In this document: piece by piece, positions 34,449-43,027 of the stretch
How the letters are laid out: every line of letters begins with the position of its first letter
Position numbering within the stretch: the stretch's first letter is position 1
Position numbers and translations under genes: made by a program
NCBI RefSeq assembly: GCF_002078175.1
Contig: NZ_MWFK01000001.1
Span: 1,116,001 to 1,180,000 of the forward strand
Reading direction: 5' to 3'
Source of the DNA: Streptomyces sp. M41(2017)
GTDB lineage: Bacteria > Actinomycetota > Actinomycetes > Streptomycetales > Streptomycetaceae
Length of the DNA stretch: 64,000 nucleotides
The notes under the pieces: model-generated
The model's input: only the letters and a program-made list of their open reading frames with translations
What the model was told of the DNA's origin: nothing
The model's database searches: none

Positions 34449-36754
34449 GACGCCGTCACCACCGCTGCCTGCGGGCGGATCGGTAGGCGGTTGACGGGGC
34501 GGCCGGTGGCGGCACGGACGGCGGACGCGACGGCCGCGGGGGACGTCACGACCGGCACCGCGCTGGCCGCCTTGGCCCCGAAGGGGGCGACGACGTCCCG
34601 CTCCTCGACCAGCTTGACGATGCGGATGTCGGGGGTGTCCAGGGCCGTCGGGAGGGCGTAGCCGGTGAGGTCGGGGTGGCGGACCAGGCCGCGGGCGGTG
34701 CGGAGGTTCTCGGTCAGCGCGGCGCCCACGCCCTGGGTGACGCCCGCCTCGATACGGGCCGTCAGCTGGGCCGGGTTGAGGATCCGGCCGACGTCCTGGG
34801 CGAGCGCCAGCTCCACGACCCGGACGGAGCCGAGTTCGATGTCGACGTCCACCACCGCGCGGATGGCGCAGAAGGCGAGGCCCACGAAGGCGTCGCCCTG
34901 ACCGGCCTCGTCGAGCGGTTCGGTCGGGTGCGGGCGGCACTGCGCGGTCGCCCACAGCTCCTTGCCGTCCATCGCCTCGGTGACGGTGGTCGACAGGACC
35001 CCGTCGTACGAGGTGATCTTGCCGTCGGTGATCTGGAGGAGCTCGGTGGACATGCCGAACTTGTGCGCGAGCGGCTGGAGCAGCTGCGTACGGACCATCT
35101 TCGCGGCGCGTTCGACGGCTCCCCCGGAGACCCAGGTGTGCCGGCCGCGGCAACTGGGACCCGCCGGGGGCTGGTCGGTGTCGACGGGCGCCACGTGCAC
35201 CTCGTCGATGCCGAGGGTCTCCTGGACGATCTGCCGGGCCAGTGTGGTGAAGCCCTGTCCGGTCTCCACGGCCGCGCAGAGCACGGTGGCGACGCCGTCG
35301 TGGACCTTCACGGTGGCGGTCGAGACCTCGTCGGCGCCCTCGGCTCCGAGCATGTGGACCATGCCGAGGGCGTAGCCGACGCCGCGGCGCACGGCGCCGG
35401 GCTCGCCGGCGCCCTCGGGACCGCCGGGCAGCAGCCACTCGTCCTCGGGGGTGTCCTTGGGGAGGGCGGGCAGCGGGAAGTCGCGTACGGCCTGGAGCAG
35501 TTCGGCGACGGGCGCCGGGCAGGTCACCGTCTGGCCGGTGGGCAGGACGTCCCCGGTGGCCATGACGTTGCGCAGCCGCAGTTCCGCGGGGTCGACGCCG
35601 AGCTTCTTGGCCAGTTTGTCCATCTGGGCCTCGTAGGCGGCGCAGACCTGGAGGGCGCCCTCGCCGCGCACGTGTCCGGAGGGGGGGTTGTTGGTGCGGA
35701 CGGCCCAGCCCTCGATGAAGGCGTTCGGGACGACGTACGGGCCGCAGGCGAAGGAGACCGCGGCGGCGAGTGACTCGCCCGAGGTGTCGGCGTAGGCGCC
35801 CGCGTCGAGCAGGATCTGCGCCTCGACCTTGACCAGCTTGCCCTCGGCGTCGGCGTGGTGCCGGTAACGCAGCAGGGTCGGGTGCCGGTGGGCGTGGCCG
35901 AGGAAGGACTCCTCGCGCGTAGCGGTGAGTTTCACCGGGCAGCCGGTGGTCAGTGCGAGCAGGCCGAGCGGCAGCTGGAAGCCCTGGTCCTCGCGGTCGG
36001 CGGTGGCTCCGGGGACGCCGGTGACGACGACCTTCACGCGCGCGGGGTCGAGGCCGTAGCAGGCGGCGGCGGTGTCGCGGTCGGTGTGCGGGTCGGTGGA
36101 GGCGACGTAGAGCTCGACGCCGCCGTCGGGGCGGGGCACGGCGAGTCCGGCCTCGGCGCCGACGGGGGCGGGGTCCTGGCGGCCGATGCGGTACAGGCCC
36201 TCGACGACGATGTCGCCGACGGCGTCCGGGTCGCCGTGGCGCAGCGGGATGTGCCGGATCAGGTTGCCGTCGGGGTGCAGGGGTTCGGCCTCGAAGGCCT
36301 GCTCCGGGTCGGTGACCGGTTCGAGCACCTCGTACTCGACGATGACGGCGGCGGCGGCCATCCGGGCGGTGTCGGGGTGGTCTGCGGCGACGGCGGCGAT
36401 GGGCTCGCCGTGGTGGCGTACGACCTCGGAGGCGAACACCGGCCGGTCGGCTCTTCCTCGGCCGTGCAGGGCGCTGCCGGGGACGTCCTCGTGGGTGATG
36501 ACGGCGCGCACGCCGGGCATCTCGCGCGCGTGCCGGGTGTCGATGGAGACGATGCGCGCGTGCGGGTGGGGCGAGCGGAGCACGGCGGCCCACAGCAGTC
36601 CCTCGGCCCACAGGTCGGCCGCGTACGGGAAGGTGCCCTCGGTCTTGGCGCGGGCCTCCGCGGTCGGCAGGGAGACGCCCAGTCCGTGCGGCAGGGGCTC
36701 GGGGCCTGTCTCCGGCGACGCCGGTGTCGTCGCGGTCGCGGCTTGGTTGGTCAC
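34445..36754 (-). CDS. Molybdenum hydroxylase catalytic subunit (XdhA/CoxL-like)
   Basis: The 769-residue subunit binds the molybdopterin cofactor of a xanthine dehydrogenase/aldehyde oxidase-type enzyme. It shows the N-terminal domain (DLWAEGLLWAAVLRSPHPHARI) and the cofactor-binding half with GRHTWVSGGAVERAAKMV and AQDVGRILNPAQL near the C-terminus. The third cofactor loop is expected near the final EERDVVAPFGAKAASAVPVV. I do not see the CoxL active-site Cys motif of form I CO dehydrogenases, so a purine or aldehyde substrate is more likely. GTG 36754 overlaps the stop of the Fe-S subunit gene. Confidence 0.88.
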   Translation of the reverse strand: MTNQAATATTPASPETGPEPLPHGLGVSLPTAEARAKTEGTFPYAADLWAEGLLWAAVLRSPHPHARIVSIDTRHAREMPGVRAVITHEDVPGSALHGRGRADRPVFASEVVRHHGEPIAAVAADHPDTARMAAAAVIVEYEVLEPVTDPEQAFEAEPLHPDGNLIRHIPLRHGDPDAVGDIVVEGLYRIGRQDPAPVGAEAGLAVPRPDGGVELYVASTDPHTDRDTAAACYGLDPARVKVVVTGVPGATADREDQGFQLPLGLLALTTGCPVKLTATREESFLGHAHRHPTLLRYRHHADAEGKLVKVEAQILLDAGAYADTSGESLAAAVSFACGPYVVPNAFIEGWAVRTNNPPSGHVRGEGALQVCAAYEAQMDKLAKKLGVDPAELRLRNVMATGDVLPTGQTVTCPAPVAELLQAVRDFPLPALPKDTPEDEWLLPGGPEGAGEPGAVRRGVGYALGMVHMLGAEGADEVSTATVKVHDGVATVLCAAVETGQGFTTLARQIVQETLGIDEVHVAPVDTDQPPAGPSCRGRHTWVSGGAVERAAKMVRTQLLQPLAHKFGMSTELLQITDGKITSYDGVLSTTVTEAMDGKELWATAQCRPHPTEPLDEAGQGDAFVGLAFCAIRAVVDVDIELGSVRVVELALAQDVGRILNPAQLTARIEAGVTQGVGAALTENLRTARGLVRHPDLTGYALPTALDTPDIRIVKLVEERDVVAPFGAKAASAVPVVTSPAAVASAVRAATGRPVNRLPIRPQAAVVTAS

Positions 36755-38343
36755 GCCTGGCCTCCGTCCTGGCCGTACGGCTGTTCGTGCGAGGCCTGGG
36801 AGCCGTAGGCGTCGCCGTCCTCGTAGGCGGACGGATGGACGCCGCCGGCGCCGGGGCCCGCCTGGTGCGGGATGCGGGCCTCGTCCGTGTCCGGGCCGTC
36901 GTCGGGTGCGGACGACGCGTGCTCGCGTTCGGCGACGACCTCGCGCACGGCGTCCAGGACACCGCGGTAGCCGGAGCAGCGGCACAGGTTGCCGCACAGC
37001 GCCTGGCGGGTCTCCAGTTCGGTGGGGGCGGGGTTGCCCTCCAGGAGGTCGTGGAGGGTCATCGCCATGCCGGGGATGCAGAAACCGCACTGCACGGCGC
37101 CGCACTTGGCCAGGGCGCGCTGGACGTCGGAGGGCTGTCCCTCGGTGGCCAGGCCCTCGACGGTGCGCACCTCGCTGCCGGCGGCGGTGACGCCGGGCAC
37201 CAGGCAGGAGGCGACGAGCCGGCCGTCGACCTGGACGTTGCAGGCGCCGCACTCGCCCTGTGAGCAGCCGTCCTTGGCGCCGGCGAGGCCGAGCCGCTCG
37301 CGCAGGACGTAGAGCAGGGACTCGCCGATCCAGGCGTCGGTGACGGGCCGGTCGGCGCCGTTGACGCGCAGGACGTAGGAGGCGAGGGGGTGTTCGTCGT
37401 GCGGGGCGGTGGCCGGGTGGTCCGCGTCCGGGGTCTCGTCGTCGGCGTCCGCCACGAGAGCGTCGCCGTGCGTCTCCGGGCCGACGGGGGCGTGCGTCCC
37501 GGCGTCGTCGGACGGGTCGTCCCCGGCACCGTCGGACGTCTCGTAGGCCGGGTCCCGCTCCGGCGCCTCGGGCGCGTGGTCGGCCGCGGGTTCGGGGGCG
37601 GCGAACCCGGCCGCCTCGTGGGCGGGCTCGGCGGGCTGCTGGGGGGCCTGGGAGTGCGGGGGCGGAGGTGACTGCGGTTCGGGGTCCGCGGGGCCCTCAG
37701 AGGGCGCCTCGTGGGGTTCGGCGCTCCAGGCCTGGCCGATCTCGGCCTGGCCGATCTCGCTCGCCCAGGGCGCCGAGGCGCCGCCCGGCAGCGTGGCGGG
37801 CGGTGTGCCGCCCCACTGCTCGACGAGCGCCGATGTGGTGAACTCGCCCGATTCGTCCGGAAGATCACCTACGGCGACGGGGATCGACCACTGCCCGGTC
37901 ACGTCGTGCCCGGCACCGTGTCCGCCCTCGTGGGCCGCGCCGCGTCCGTCGTCGTAGCCGGTGCCCTCGGGAGGGGTCTCGGCGTATTCGGCGTACTCCC
38001 ACTGCCCGGTGGCGCCCGGCTGGTAGGCGAACCGGTCGTCGTGCGCGCCGGCCCCCTGCTGCGTGGCGTGCGGGTCGGGCCAGGAGCCGCCGCCCTGCGC
38101 GCCCCACGTCCCGCCGGCCGCCGGGTCACCGGCGTCGGACTGGGCGGGCGTCCCGTCGATCTGCGGGGGGACGTATCCGTGTCCGGGCGCCGCGAGCGGC
38201 TCCCGGGAGGCGAGGAGGGCCTCGATGCCGCCCTCAGGGAGCTTGACGAAGGCGGTCGCGCCGTCGTCGTAGTCGCCCTGGGGCAGCGGGTCCCAGCGGC
38301 CGCCGTTGCTGCGGGCGCCTTCCTCGTGCTGGTCGTCGGTCAC
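36751..38343 (-). CDS. Molybdenum hydroxylase 2Fe-2S subunit with long disordered N-terminus
   Basis: The C-terminal ~165 residues form a normal small Fe-S subunit. The plant-type cluster is GCSQGECGACNVQVDGRLVASC, read in parts, and the second cluster uses KCGAVQCGFCIPGM and ALCGNLCRCSGYRG. Ahead of it lie about 330 residues of low-complexity sequence rich in Gly, Pro, Glu, His and Asp, and a tail of about 50 residues follows. Usual family length is 150-180 residues, here 530. The extension keeps coding bias and has no stop codons, so it is translated. GTG 38343 overlaps the stop of the FAD subunit. Confidence 0.85.
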   Translation of the reverse strand: MTDDQHEEGARSNGGRWDPLPQGDYDDGATAFVKLPEGGIEALLASREPLAAPGHGYVPPQIDGTPAQSDAGDPAAGGTWGAQGGGSWPDPHATQQGAGAHDDRFAYQPGATGQWEYAEYAETPPEGTGYDDGRGAAHEGGHGAGHDVTGQWSIPVAVGDLPDESGEFTTSALVEQWGGTPPATLPGGASAPWASEIGQAEIGQAWSAEPHEAPSEGPADPEPQSPPPPHSQAPQQPAEPAHEAAGFAAPEPAADHAPEAPERDPAYETSDGAGDDPSDDAGTHAPVGPETHGDALVADADDETPDADHPATAPHDEHPLASYVLRVNGADRPVTDAWIGESLLYVLRERLGLAGAKDGCSQGECGACNVQVDGRLVASCLVPGVTAAGSEVRTVEGLATEGQPSDVQRALAKCGAVQCGFCIPGMAMTLHDLLEGNPAPTELETRQALCGNLCRCSGYRGVLDAVREVVAEREHASSAPDDGPDTDEARIPHQAGPGAGGVHPSAYEDGDAYGSQASHEQPYGQDGGQA

Positions 38344-39233
38344 GACAGCGCCCTCCCGAGTGCTCGTCGGGCCAGCGCGGCGACGGTGCGCCGCAGGTGC
38401 AGTACTGCGGGCGGAAGCGGTTGCACGGAGCCGTCCTCGGCGGGGACGGGGTCGGGGATGCAGGCCGCCGCGACGTACTCCCCGAACGCGGTCAGCGCCT
38501 CGGGGACGATCGTGCGGCTGTTGTCCCAGTCGATGAGCTGGGCCACCCACGCCTCGGCGTCCAGGGGCCGCAGCGGCATCGGCGCTATGGCGCCGACGGC
38601 ACACCGCACCCCGCGCCGGGCCGGGTCGAGGACGAGCGCCACGGAGGCGATCGCCCGCCCGGGTCCGGTGCGTCCGGTGGCCTTCAGGAAGACCTGCGGG
38701 GCGTGCAGCAGCGGCACGCGCACGTAGCCGATGAGTTCGCCGCCGCGGAGCATGTCCACGCCCGCGAGCAGGTGCGACACCGGGATCTCGCGGCGGGCTC
38801 CGCCGGGCCCGGCGATGATCAACGTGGCTTCCAGGGCCGCCAGTACGGGCAGCGCGTCGCCGGTGGGCGCGGCCGAGGCGATGTTGCCGCCCAGGGTGCC
38901 GGCGTTGCGGATCTGGGGCGGTCCGGCCGCCCGGGCGGCGGCGGCGAGCGCCGGGATCAGGGCGGCGAAGTCGGGGCGGCCCATCCGGGCGTGGGTGAGT
39001 CCGGCGCCGAGCAGCGCGTGTCCGTCCTGGTACTGCCAGCCGCGGATCTCGCTGATCCGGCCGAGGCCGACCAGCGCGGCCGGCCTGAGCTGCCCGGAGT
39101 TGACCGCGGTCATCAGATCGGTGCCGCCGGCGACGGGAACGGCGGCGGGCATGGCGGACAGTGCCGCGACCGCCTCGTCCAGCGAGACGGGCAGCGTCAC
39201 GGCCTGCGCCGCCTGCGGTGCGTGCGTGGTCAA
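38340..39233 (-). CDS. Molybdenum hydroxylase FAD-binding subunit
   Basis: The protein of about 297 residues belongs to the CO dehydrogenase flavoprotein family (FAD-binding domain in molybdopterin dehydrogenase). FAD motifs VAGGTDLMTAVNSG near residue 30 and RNAGTLGGNIASAAPTGD near residue 100 are intact. It passes electrons from the Fe-S subunit to an acceptor. A TTG start at 39233 has GGGAAGGGG eight bases upstream; an in-frame GTG at 39260 is the alternative. It is the first gene of the four-gene operon. Confidence 0.86.
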   Translation of the reverse strand: MTTHAPQAAQAVTLPVSLDEAVAALSAMPAAVPVAGGTDLMTAVNSGQLRPAALVGLGRISEIRGWQYQDGHALLGAGLTHARMGRPDFAALIPALAAAARAAGPPQIRNAGTLGGNIASAAPTGDALPVLAALEATLIIAGPGGARREIPVSHLLAGVDMLRGGELIGYVRVPLLHAPQVFLKATGRTGPGRAIASVALVLDPARRGVRCAVGAIAPMPLRPLDAEAWVAQLIDWDNSRTIVPEALTAFGEYVAAACIPDPVPAEDGSVQPLPPAVLHLRRTVAALARRALGRALS

Positions 39234-39432
39234 ACCGGCTGCCCCTTCCCGCTGCCCCACCTGGTCCCACCTGTGCTGCCGTACGGTACGTGCTGACAGG
39301 GCGGACGTGGCAACTCTGGCACATCTTCCCCGGCACTCGGCGCGGGGGTCCGCTAGGAGGCATTCGCCCCTGTCGTCAGCGAGATGGTCTGTTTTCGCAC
39401 GGCATCACCGGTGAGCGCGCATTGCCACTCTT

Positions 39433-39470
39433 CGGTGACCCCTAGGGCCTTTCTCCTTTTGGGGTCACCG
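39433..39470. terminator. Terminator behind the hexosaminidase operon
   Basis: CGGTGACCCC (39433-39442) pairs with GGGGTCACCG (39461-39470). It lies about 55 bases after the hexosaminidase stop. The loop, read on the minus strand, is A-rich. Confidence 0.65.
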
Positions 39471-39524
39471 GCCCGAAGAAGGCGGGCGGGAGCGGGGAGC
39501 GGGGCATGCCGGTCCGCTGCCGCC

Positions 39525-41183
39525 TCACACGTTCGGAGGCGCTCCCTCGATCGGGCGTCCGAGGACCCCGGGCCGGCGCTGCCACGGCAGCGGTCCGGCC
39601 GGCGGCCGGTAGCCCACCCCGAGGGCGTCGAGGCGCGCGTAGTGGTCGGTCATCCGCTGCTCGAACCCGGCGAAGTCCCGTTCGGCGGACGCCGGGAGAC
39701 GGCTCCAAGCGACCTCGGCGAACGCGGCGAGCCGCGGGAACGCCTGGTAGTCCACGCGGGTGTGGTCCTCCATCACCTCGGTCCACAGGTTGGCCTGCGT
39801 GCCGAGCACGTGCCGCGCCTCCGCCTCGGTGAGCTGCGAGGGAACGGGCTCGAAGCGGTAGACGTCCTCCAGGGTGCGTACGTACGCGATGGGGACCGGC
39901 TCGTCCTCCCCCGCGGCCTGGCGGTAGTCCAAGTACACGTGCTGCTCGGGGCACATGACGACGTCGTGGCCCGCGCGCGCGGCCGTGACCCCGCCCTGGT
40001 AGCCGCGCCACGAGGAGACCGCGGCGCCCGGCGCGAGCCCGCCCTCCAGGATCTCGTCCCAGCCGATGAGCCGACGCCCGCGCTCGGAGAGCCACGTGTC
40101 GAAGTGCCGGATGATCCAGGACTGCAGGGCGTTCTCGTCGGCGAGCCCGAGTTCCTTGATGCGGGCCTGCGCGGTGGGCGACTGCTTCCACTGGTCCTTG
40201 GGGCACTCGTCGCCGCCGACGTGGAAGAAGCCCGAGAACTCCGGGAAGCGCGCCGGGTCCGCGGGGAACAGGTCGAGGAGTTCCTCGAAGACCCCTTCGT
40301 AGAAGCGCAGGGTGTCGTCGGTGGGGGCGAGTACGTTTTCGGCGATGCCCCAGTTGTCCCAGACGGTCAGCGAGGCCGTGTCGACGACGTCGGTGTTGCC
40401 CAGTTCCGGATACGCGGCGATGGCCGCCTGCGAGTGCCCGGGGATGTCGATTTCCGGGACGACGGCGATATGCCGGTCGGCCGCGTAGGCGACGATCTCG
40501 CGGATGTCGTCCTGGGTGTAGAAGCCGCCGTGCGGCTTGTCGTCCCACAGCGGTGAGGCGCGGTGGCCGAATTTGGTGCGGGCCCGCCAGGAACCGACCT
40601 CCGTCAGCTTCGGGTAGCGCTTGATCTCGACACGCCACCCCTGGTCGTCGCTGAGGTGGAAGTGGAAGACGTTGAGTTTGTGGGCGGCCAGCAGGTCGAG
40701 GTAGCGCAGGACGCCTTCCTTCGGCATGAAGTGCCGTGCCACGTCGAGCATGAGACCGCGCCAGCGGAATCGGGGGGCGTCCTCGATGGTGCGGGCCGCG
40801 ATTTCCCGGGACGCCACCGGGCCGACGGGGGCGCGGCGAAAGGCGTCGGGGCCGAGGAGCTGACGCAGCGTCTGCGCGCCCCAGAACACACCGGCCGCGT
40901 CGCCGCCCCGGATCTCGGCTCCGGCCTCCCCGACGTCGAGCCGGTACGCCTCCGCTCCGAGCGTGTCGTCGAGGAGCAGCCGCACCTCGCCGGGTGCGTC
41001 CTGCGGCGCAGGTCGCAGGGGCAGTCCGAGGGCGGCGCCGAGCGTCGAGCGCAGCCAGCGTTCGGTGCCCTCGGTGCCGGGGGCCGCGGACAGCGTGGTG
41101 TCCACGCCGAGGGTGAACGCCCCGCGCTCGCCGCCCTCGACGGCCAGGGGCGCCGGAATCAGGCCCGTTTCCATCATGTCCAT
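39525..41183 (-). CDS. Beta-N-acetylhexosaminidase, glycoside hydrolase family 20
   Basis: It removes terminal GlcNAc (or GalNAc) from chito-oligosaccharides. The 552-residue protein has the GH20b N-terminal domain and a catalytic TIM barrel. The substrate-assisted Asp-Glu pair is in GFFHVGGDECP, and further family blocks are FRWRGLMLDVARHF, FHFHLSDDQGWR and VPEIDIPGHSQA. No signal peptide is present, so it acts in the cytoplasm on imported oligosaccharides. The ATG overlaps the stop of the upstream permease gene (ATGA), showing that import and cleavage are coupled. Confidence 0.94.
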   Translation of the reverse strand: MDMMETGLIPAPLAVEGGERGAFTLGVDTTLSAAPGTEGTERWLRSTLGAALGLPLRPAPQDAPGEVRLLLDDTLGAEAYRLDVGEAGAEIRGGDAAGVFWGAQTLRQLLGPDAFRRAPVGPVASREIAARTIEDAPRFRWRGLMLDVARHFMPKEGVLRYLDLLAAHKLNVFHFHLSDDQGWRVEIKRYPKLTEVGSWRARTKFGHRASPLWDDKPHGGFYTQDDIREIVAYAADRHIAVVPEIDIPGHSQAAIAAYPELGNTDVVDTASLTVWDNWGIAENVLAPTDDTLRFYEGVFEELLDLFPADPARFPEFSGFFHVGGDECPKDQWKQSPTAQARIKELGLADENALQSWIIRHFDTWLSERGRRLIGWDEILEGGLAPGAAVSSWRGYQGGVTAARAGHDVVMCPEQHVYLDYRQAAGEDEPVPIAYVRTLEDVYRFEPVPSQLTEAEARHVLGTQANLWTEVMEDHTRVDYQAFPRLAAFAEVAWSRLPASAERDFAGFEQRMTDHYARLDALGVGYRPPAGPLPWQRRPGVLGRPIEGAPPNV

Positions 41184-42037
41184 CAGTCCTTTACCGCTCC
41201 GCCGAGGCCGGAGACGAGTCGTCGCTGTACGAGAACGAAGAAGATCAGCACCGGAATCGTCATCACCGTGGAAGCGGCCATCACACCGCCCCAGTCGGGT
41301 TCGTCCGGCTTGTAGAAGACGAGAAGAGCCATCGGCAGGGTGGACTGCGAGGTGTCGCTGATGATGAAGGACTTGGCGAACAGGAAGTCGTTCCAGGCCG
41401 AGATGAAGGAAAACACACTGGTGGCCACGAGGCCGGGGAGGACGAGCGGGAAAAGGATCTGCCAGAGGAATCGAGCGCGGCTCGCGCCGTCGATGGAGGC
41501 GGCCTCCTCCAGCGCCTCCGGAACGGCCTTCACGAAACCGCGCAGCATCCAGATCGCGAAGGGCAGCGAGAAGGCGATGTGCGGCAGGATCAGCGAGCCC
41601 AGGGTGTTGAGCTGGCCGGCGTCACGCATGACGAAGAACAGCGGGATCGTCAGGGCCTCGACGGGCACCATCTGGGCCACCAGGAACATGATCAGCAGGG
41701 TGGTCCGGAATCGGAAGCGGAATCGCGTGACGGCGGTCGCGGCGAGAAACGCGATGAGTGCCGACGCGATCACCACGGAGCCCGCCACGACGAGGCTGTT
41801 GAGGAAGTAGCGGCCGAATTCCTGCTGTCCGAAGACGCGGCGGAAGGAATCCAGGGTGGGCGAGGCCGTCCAGGGCCGGGGCGTGCTGGACTCGATCTCC
41901 CCGGCCGGCTTGAAGGCGCCGAGCACCATCCAGTAGAGGGGGAAGGCGACCACGACGGCGACGAGCAGGGCGGTCGTCTCGGCCGCGAGCCGCCAGGGAC
42001 GCCGCGGGCGCCGGACAACACCCTTGAGCAGGCTCAC
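41183..42037 (-). CDS. Sugar ABC transporter permease (MalG-like)
   Basis: The 284-residue permease of the CUT1 group has six membrane helices and the conserved cytoplasmic loop EEAASIDGASRARFLWQILFPLVLPG (read in parts), which contacts the ATPase. No ATPase gene is in the operon. As for other CUT1 importers in Streptomyces, the shared ATPase MsiK, encoded elsewhere, would supply energy. GTG 42037 follows GGAGG and overlaps the stop of the partner permease. Confidence 0.92.
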   Translation of the reverse strand: MSLLKGVVRRPRRPWRLAAETTALLVAVVVAFPLYWMVLGAFKPAGEIESSTPRPWTASPTLDSFRRVFGQQEFGRYFLNSLVVAGSVVIASALIAFLAATAVTRFRFRFRTTLLIMFLVAQMVPVEALTIPLFFVMRDAGQLNTLGSLILPHIAFSLPFAIWMLRGFVKAVPEALEEAASIDGASRARFLWQILFPLVLPGLVATSVFSFISAWNDFLFAKSFIISDTSQSTLPMALLVFYKPDEPDWGGVMAASTVMTIPVLIFFVLVQRRLVSGLGGAVKD

Positions 42038-43023
42038 AGTTCCTCCCCTTGTCGGCGCAGCAGCCGCAGGTAGACCAGCGTGACGGCGAGCAGCAGCACC
42101 AGCATGACGACGCCGATGGCCGAGCCGAGGCTGTACTGGGAGGCGGCGAACGCCTTCTGGTAGGCGTAGACGTTCAGGACGAGGTTCTGCCCGGCGATGC
42201 CGCCGCCGCCCGTCATGACGTAGATCTGGGTGAAGACCTTGAAGTCCCAGATGACCGACTGGATGGTGACGACGACCAGGATCGGCCGGAGCATCGGCGC
42301 GAGCACCGAGCGCCAGATCCGCCACGGCGAGGCTCCGTCCAGGGCGGCCGCCTCCAGGACCTCGGACGGTACGGCGCGGATGCCCGCGTAGACCGTGACC
42401 ATCACGAACGGGAAGGAGCACCAGACCACTTCGAGCAGGACGAGGGCGAAGGCACTGAGGCGGCCGTAGGTCCAGGAGTGGTCGCCGAGTCCGAACACCC
42501 GGTTGACGGGGCCGAAGTCGGGGTCGAAGAGGAACAGCCAGACCGTGGACCCGGTGACCGCGGGGGTCGCCCAGGCGCCGAGGGCGGCCAGCATCAGCGC
42601 GAGCCGCGGCAGGGCCCGTACGCGGGTGAGCAGCACGGCGAGGGCGCATCCGGTGGCCAGGGTCGACACCACGCAGGCCGCGGCGAACAGCACGGTGGCG
42701 AGGAGCACCTGCCAGAACTGTTCGTCGGCGAAGAGTTCGGTGTAGTTGCCGAAGCCCACGAAGGTGGTCGGCTGTCCTCCGCTGACCTGGGCCTGTGTGT
42801 ACTCCAGGAAGGAGATCAGGCCGAGTTGGTAGATGGGGTAGACGAGCAGGCCGCCGAGGACGACCAGGGCGGGCGCGAGGTAGAGCCAGGGGGTCAGGCC
42901 GGCCCGCCCGCGCGGGGAGGGGCCGGACGCGGGTCCGCGGCCACGGCGCCCGGCGGGGCGGGGGACGGCCGTGGTGGCCGCCCCCCGTCCGGGGCGCTCG
43001 GCGAGGGTGTCGGGCGTCGCCAT
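42034..43023 (-). CDS. Sugar ABC transporter permease (MalF-like)
   Basis: The 329-residue CUT1 permease has an Arg/Gly/Pro-rich cytoplasmic N-terminus of about 45 residues, six helices and the EAA loop EAAALDGASPWRIWRSVLAPML. It forms the channel with the MalG-like subunit for a sugar that, given the hexosaminidase, is probably chitobiose or another GlcNAc oligomer. The gene starts four bases after the binding-protein stop. Confidence 0.92.
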   Translation of the reverse strand: MATPDTLAERPGRGAATTAVPRPAGRRGRGPASGPSPRGRAGLTPWLYLAPALVVLGGLLVYPIYQLGLISFLEYTQAQVSGGQPTTFVGFGNYTELFADEQFWQVLLATVLFAAACVVSTLATGCALAVLLTRVRALPRLALMLAALGAWATPAVTGSTVWLFLFDPDFGPVNRVFGLGDHSWTYGRLSAFALVLLEVVWCSFPFVMVTVYAGIRAVPSEVLEAAALDGASPWRIWRSVLAPMLRPILVVVTIQSVIWDFKVFTQIYVMTGGGGIAGQNLVLNVYAYQKAFAASQYSLGSAIGVVMLVLLLAVTLVYLRLLRRQGEEL

Positions 43024-43027
43024 CCGC

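Noticed and set aside
34445..36754. Carbon monoxide dehydrogenase (CoxL form I) as the specific function.
   Set aside because: The subunit order is compatible, but I cannot find the Cys-containing active-site loop typical of form I CoxL.
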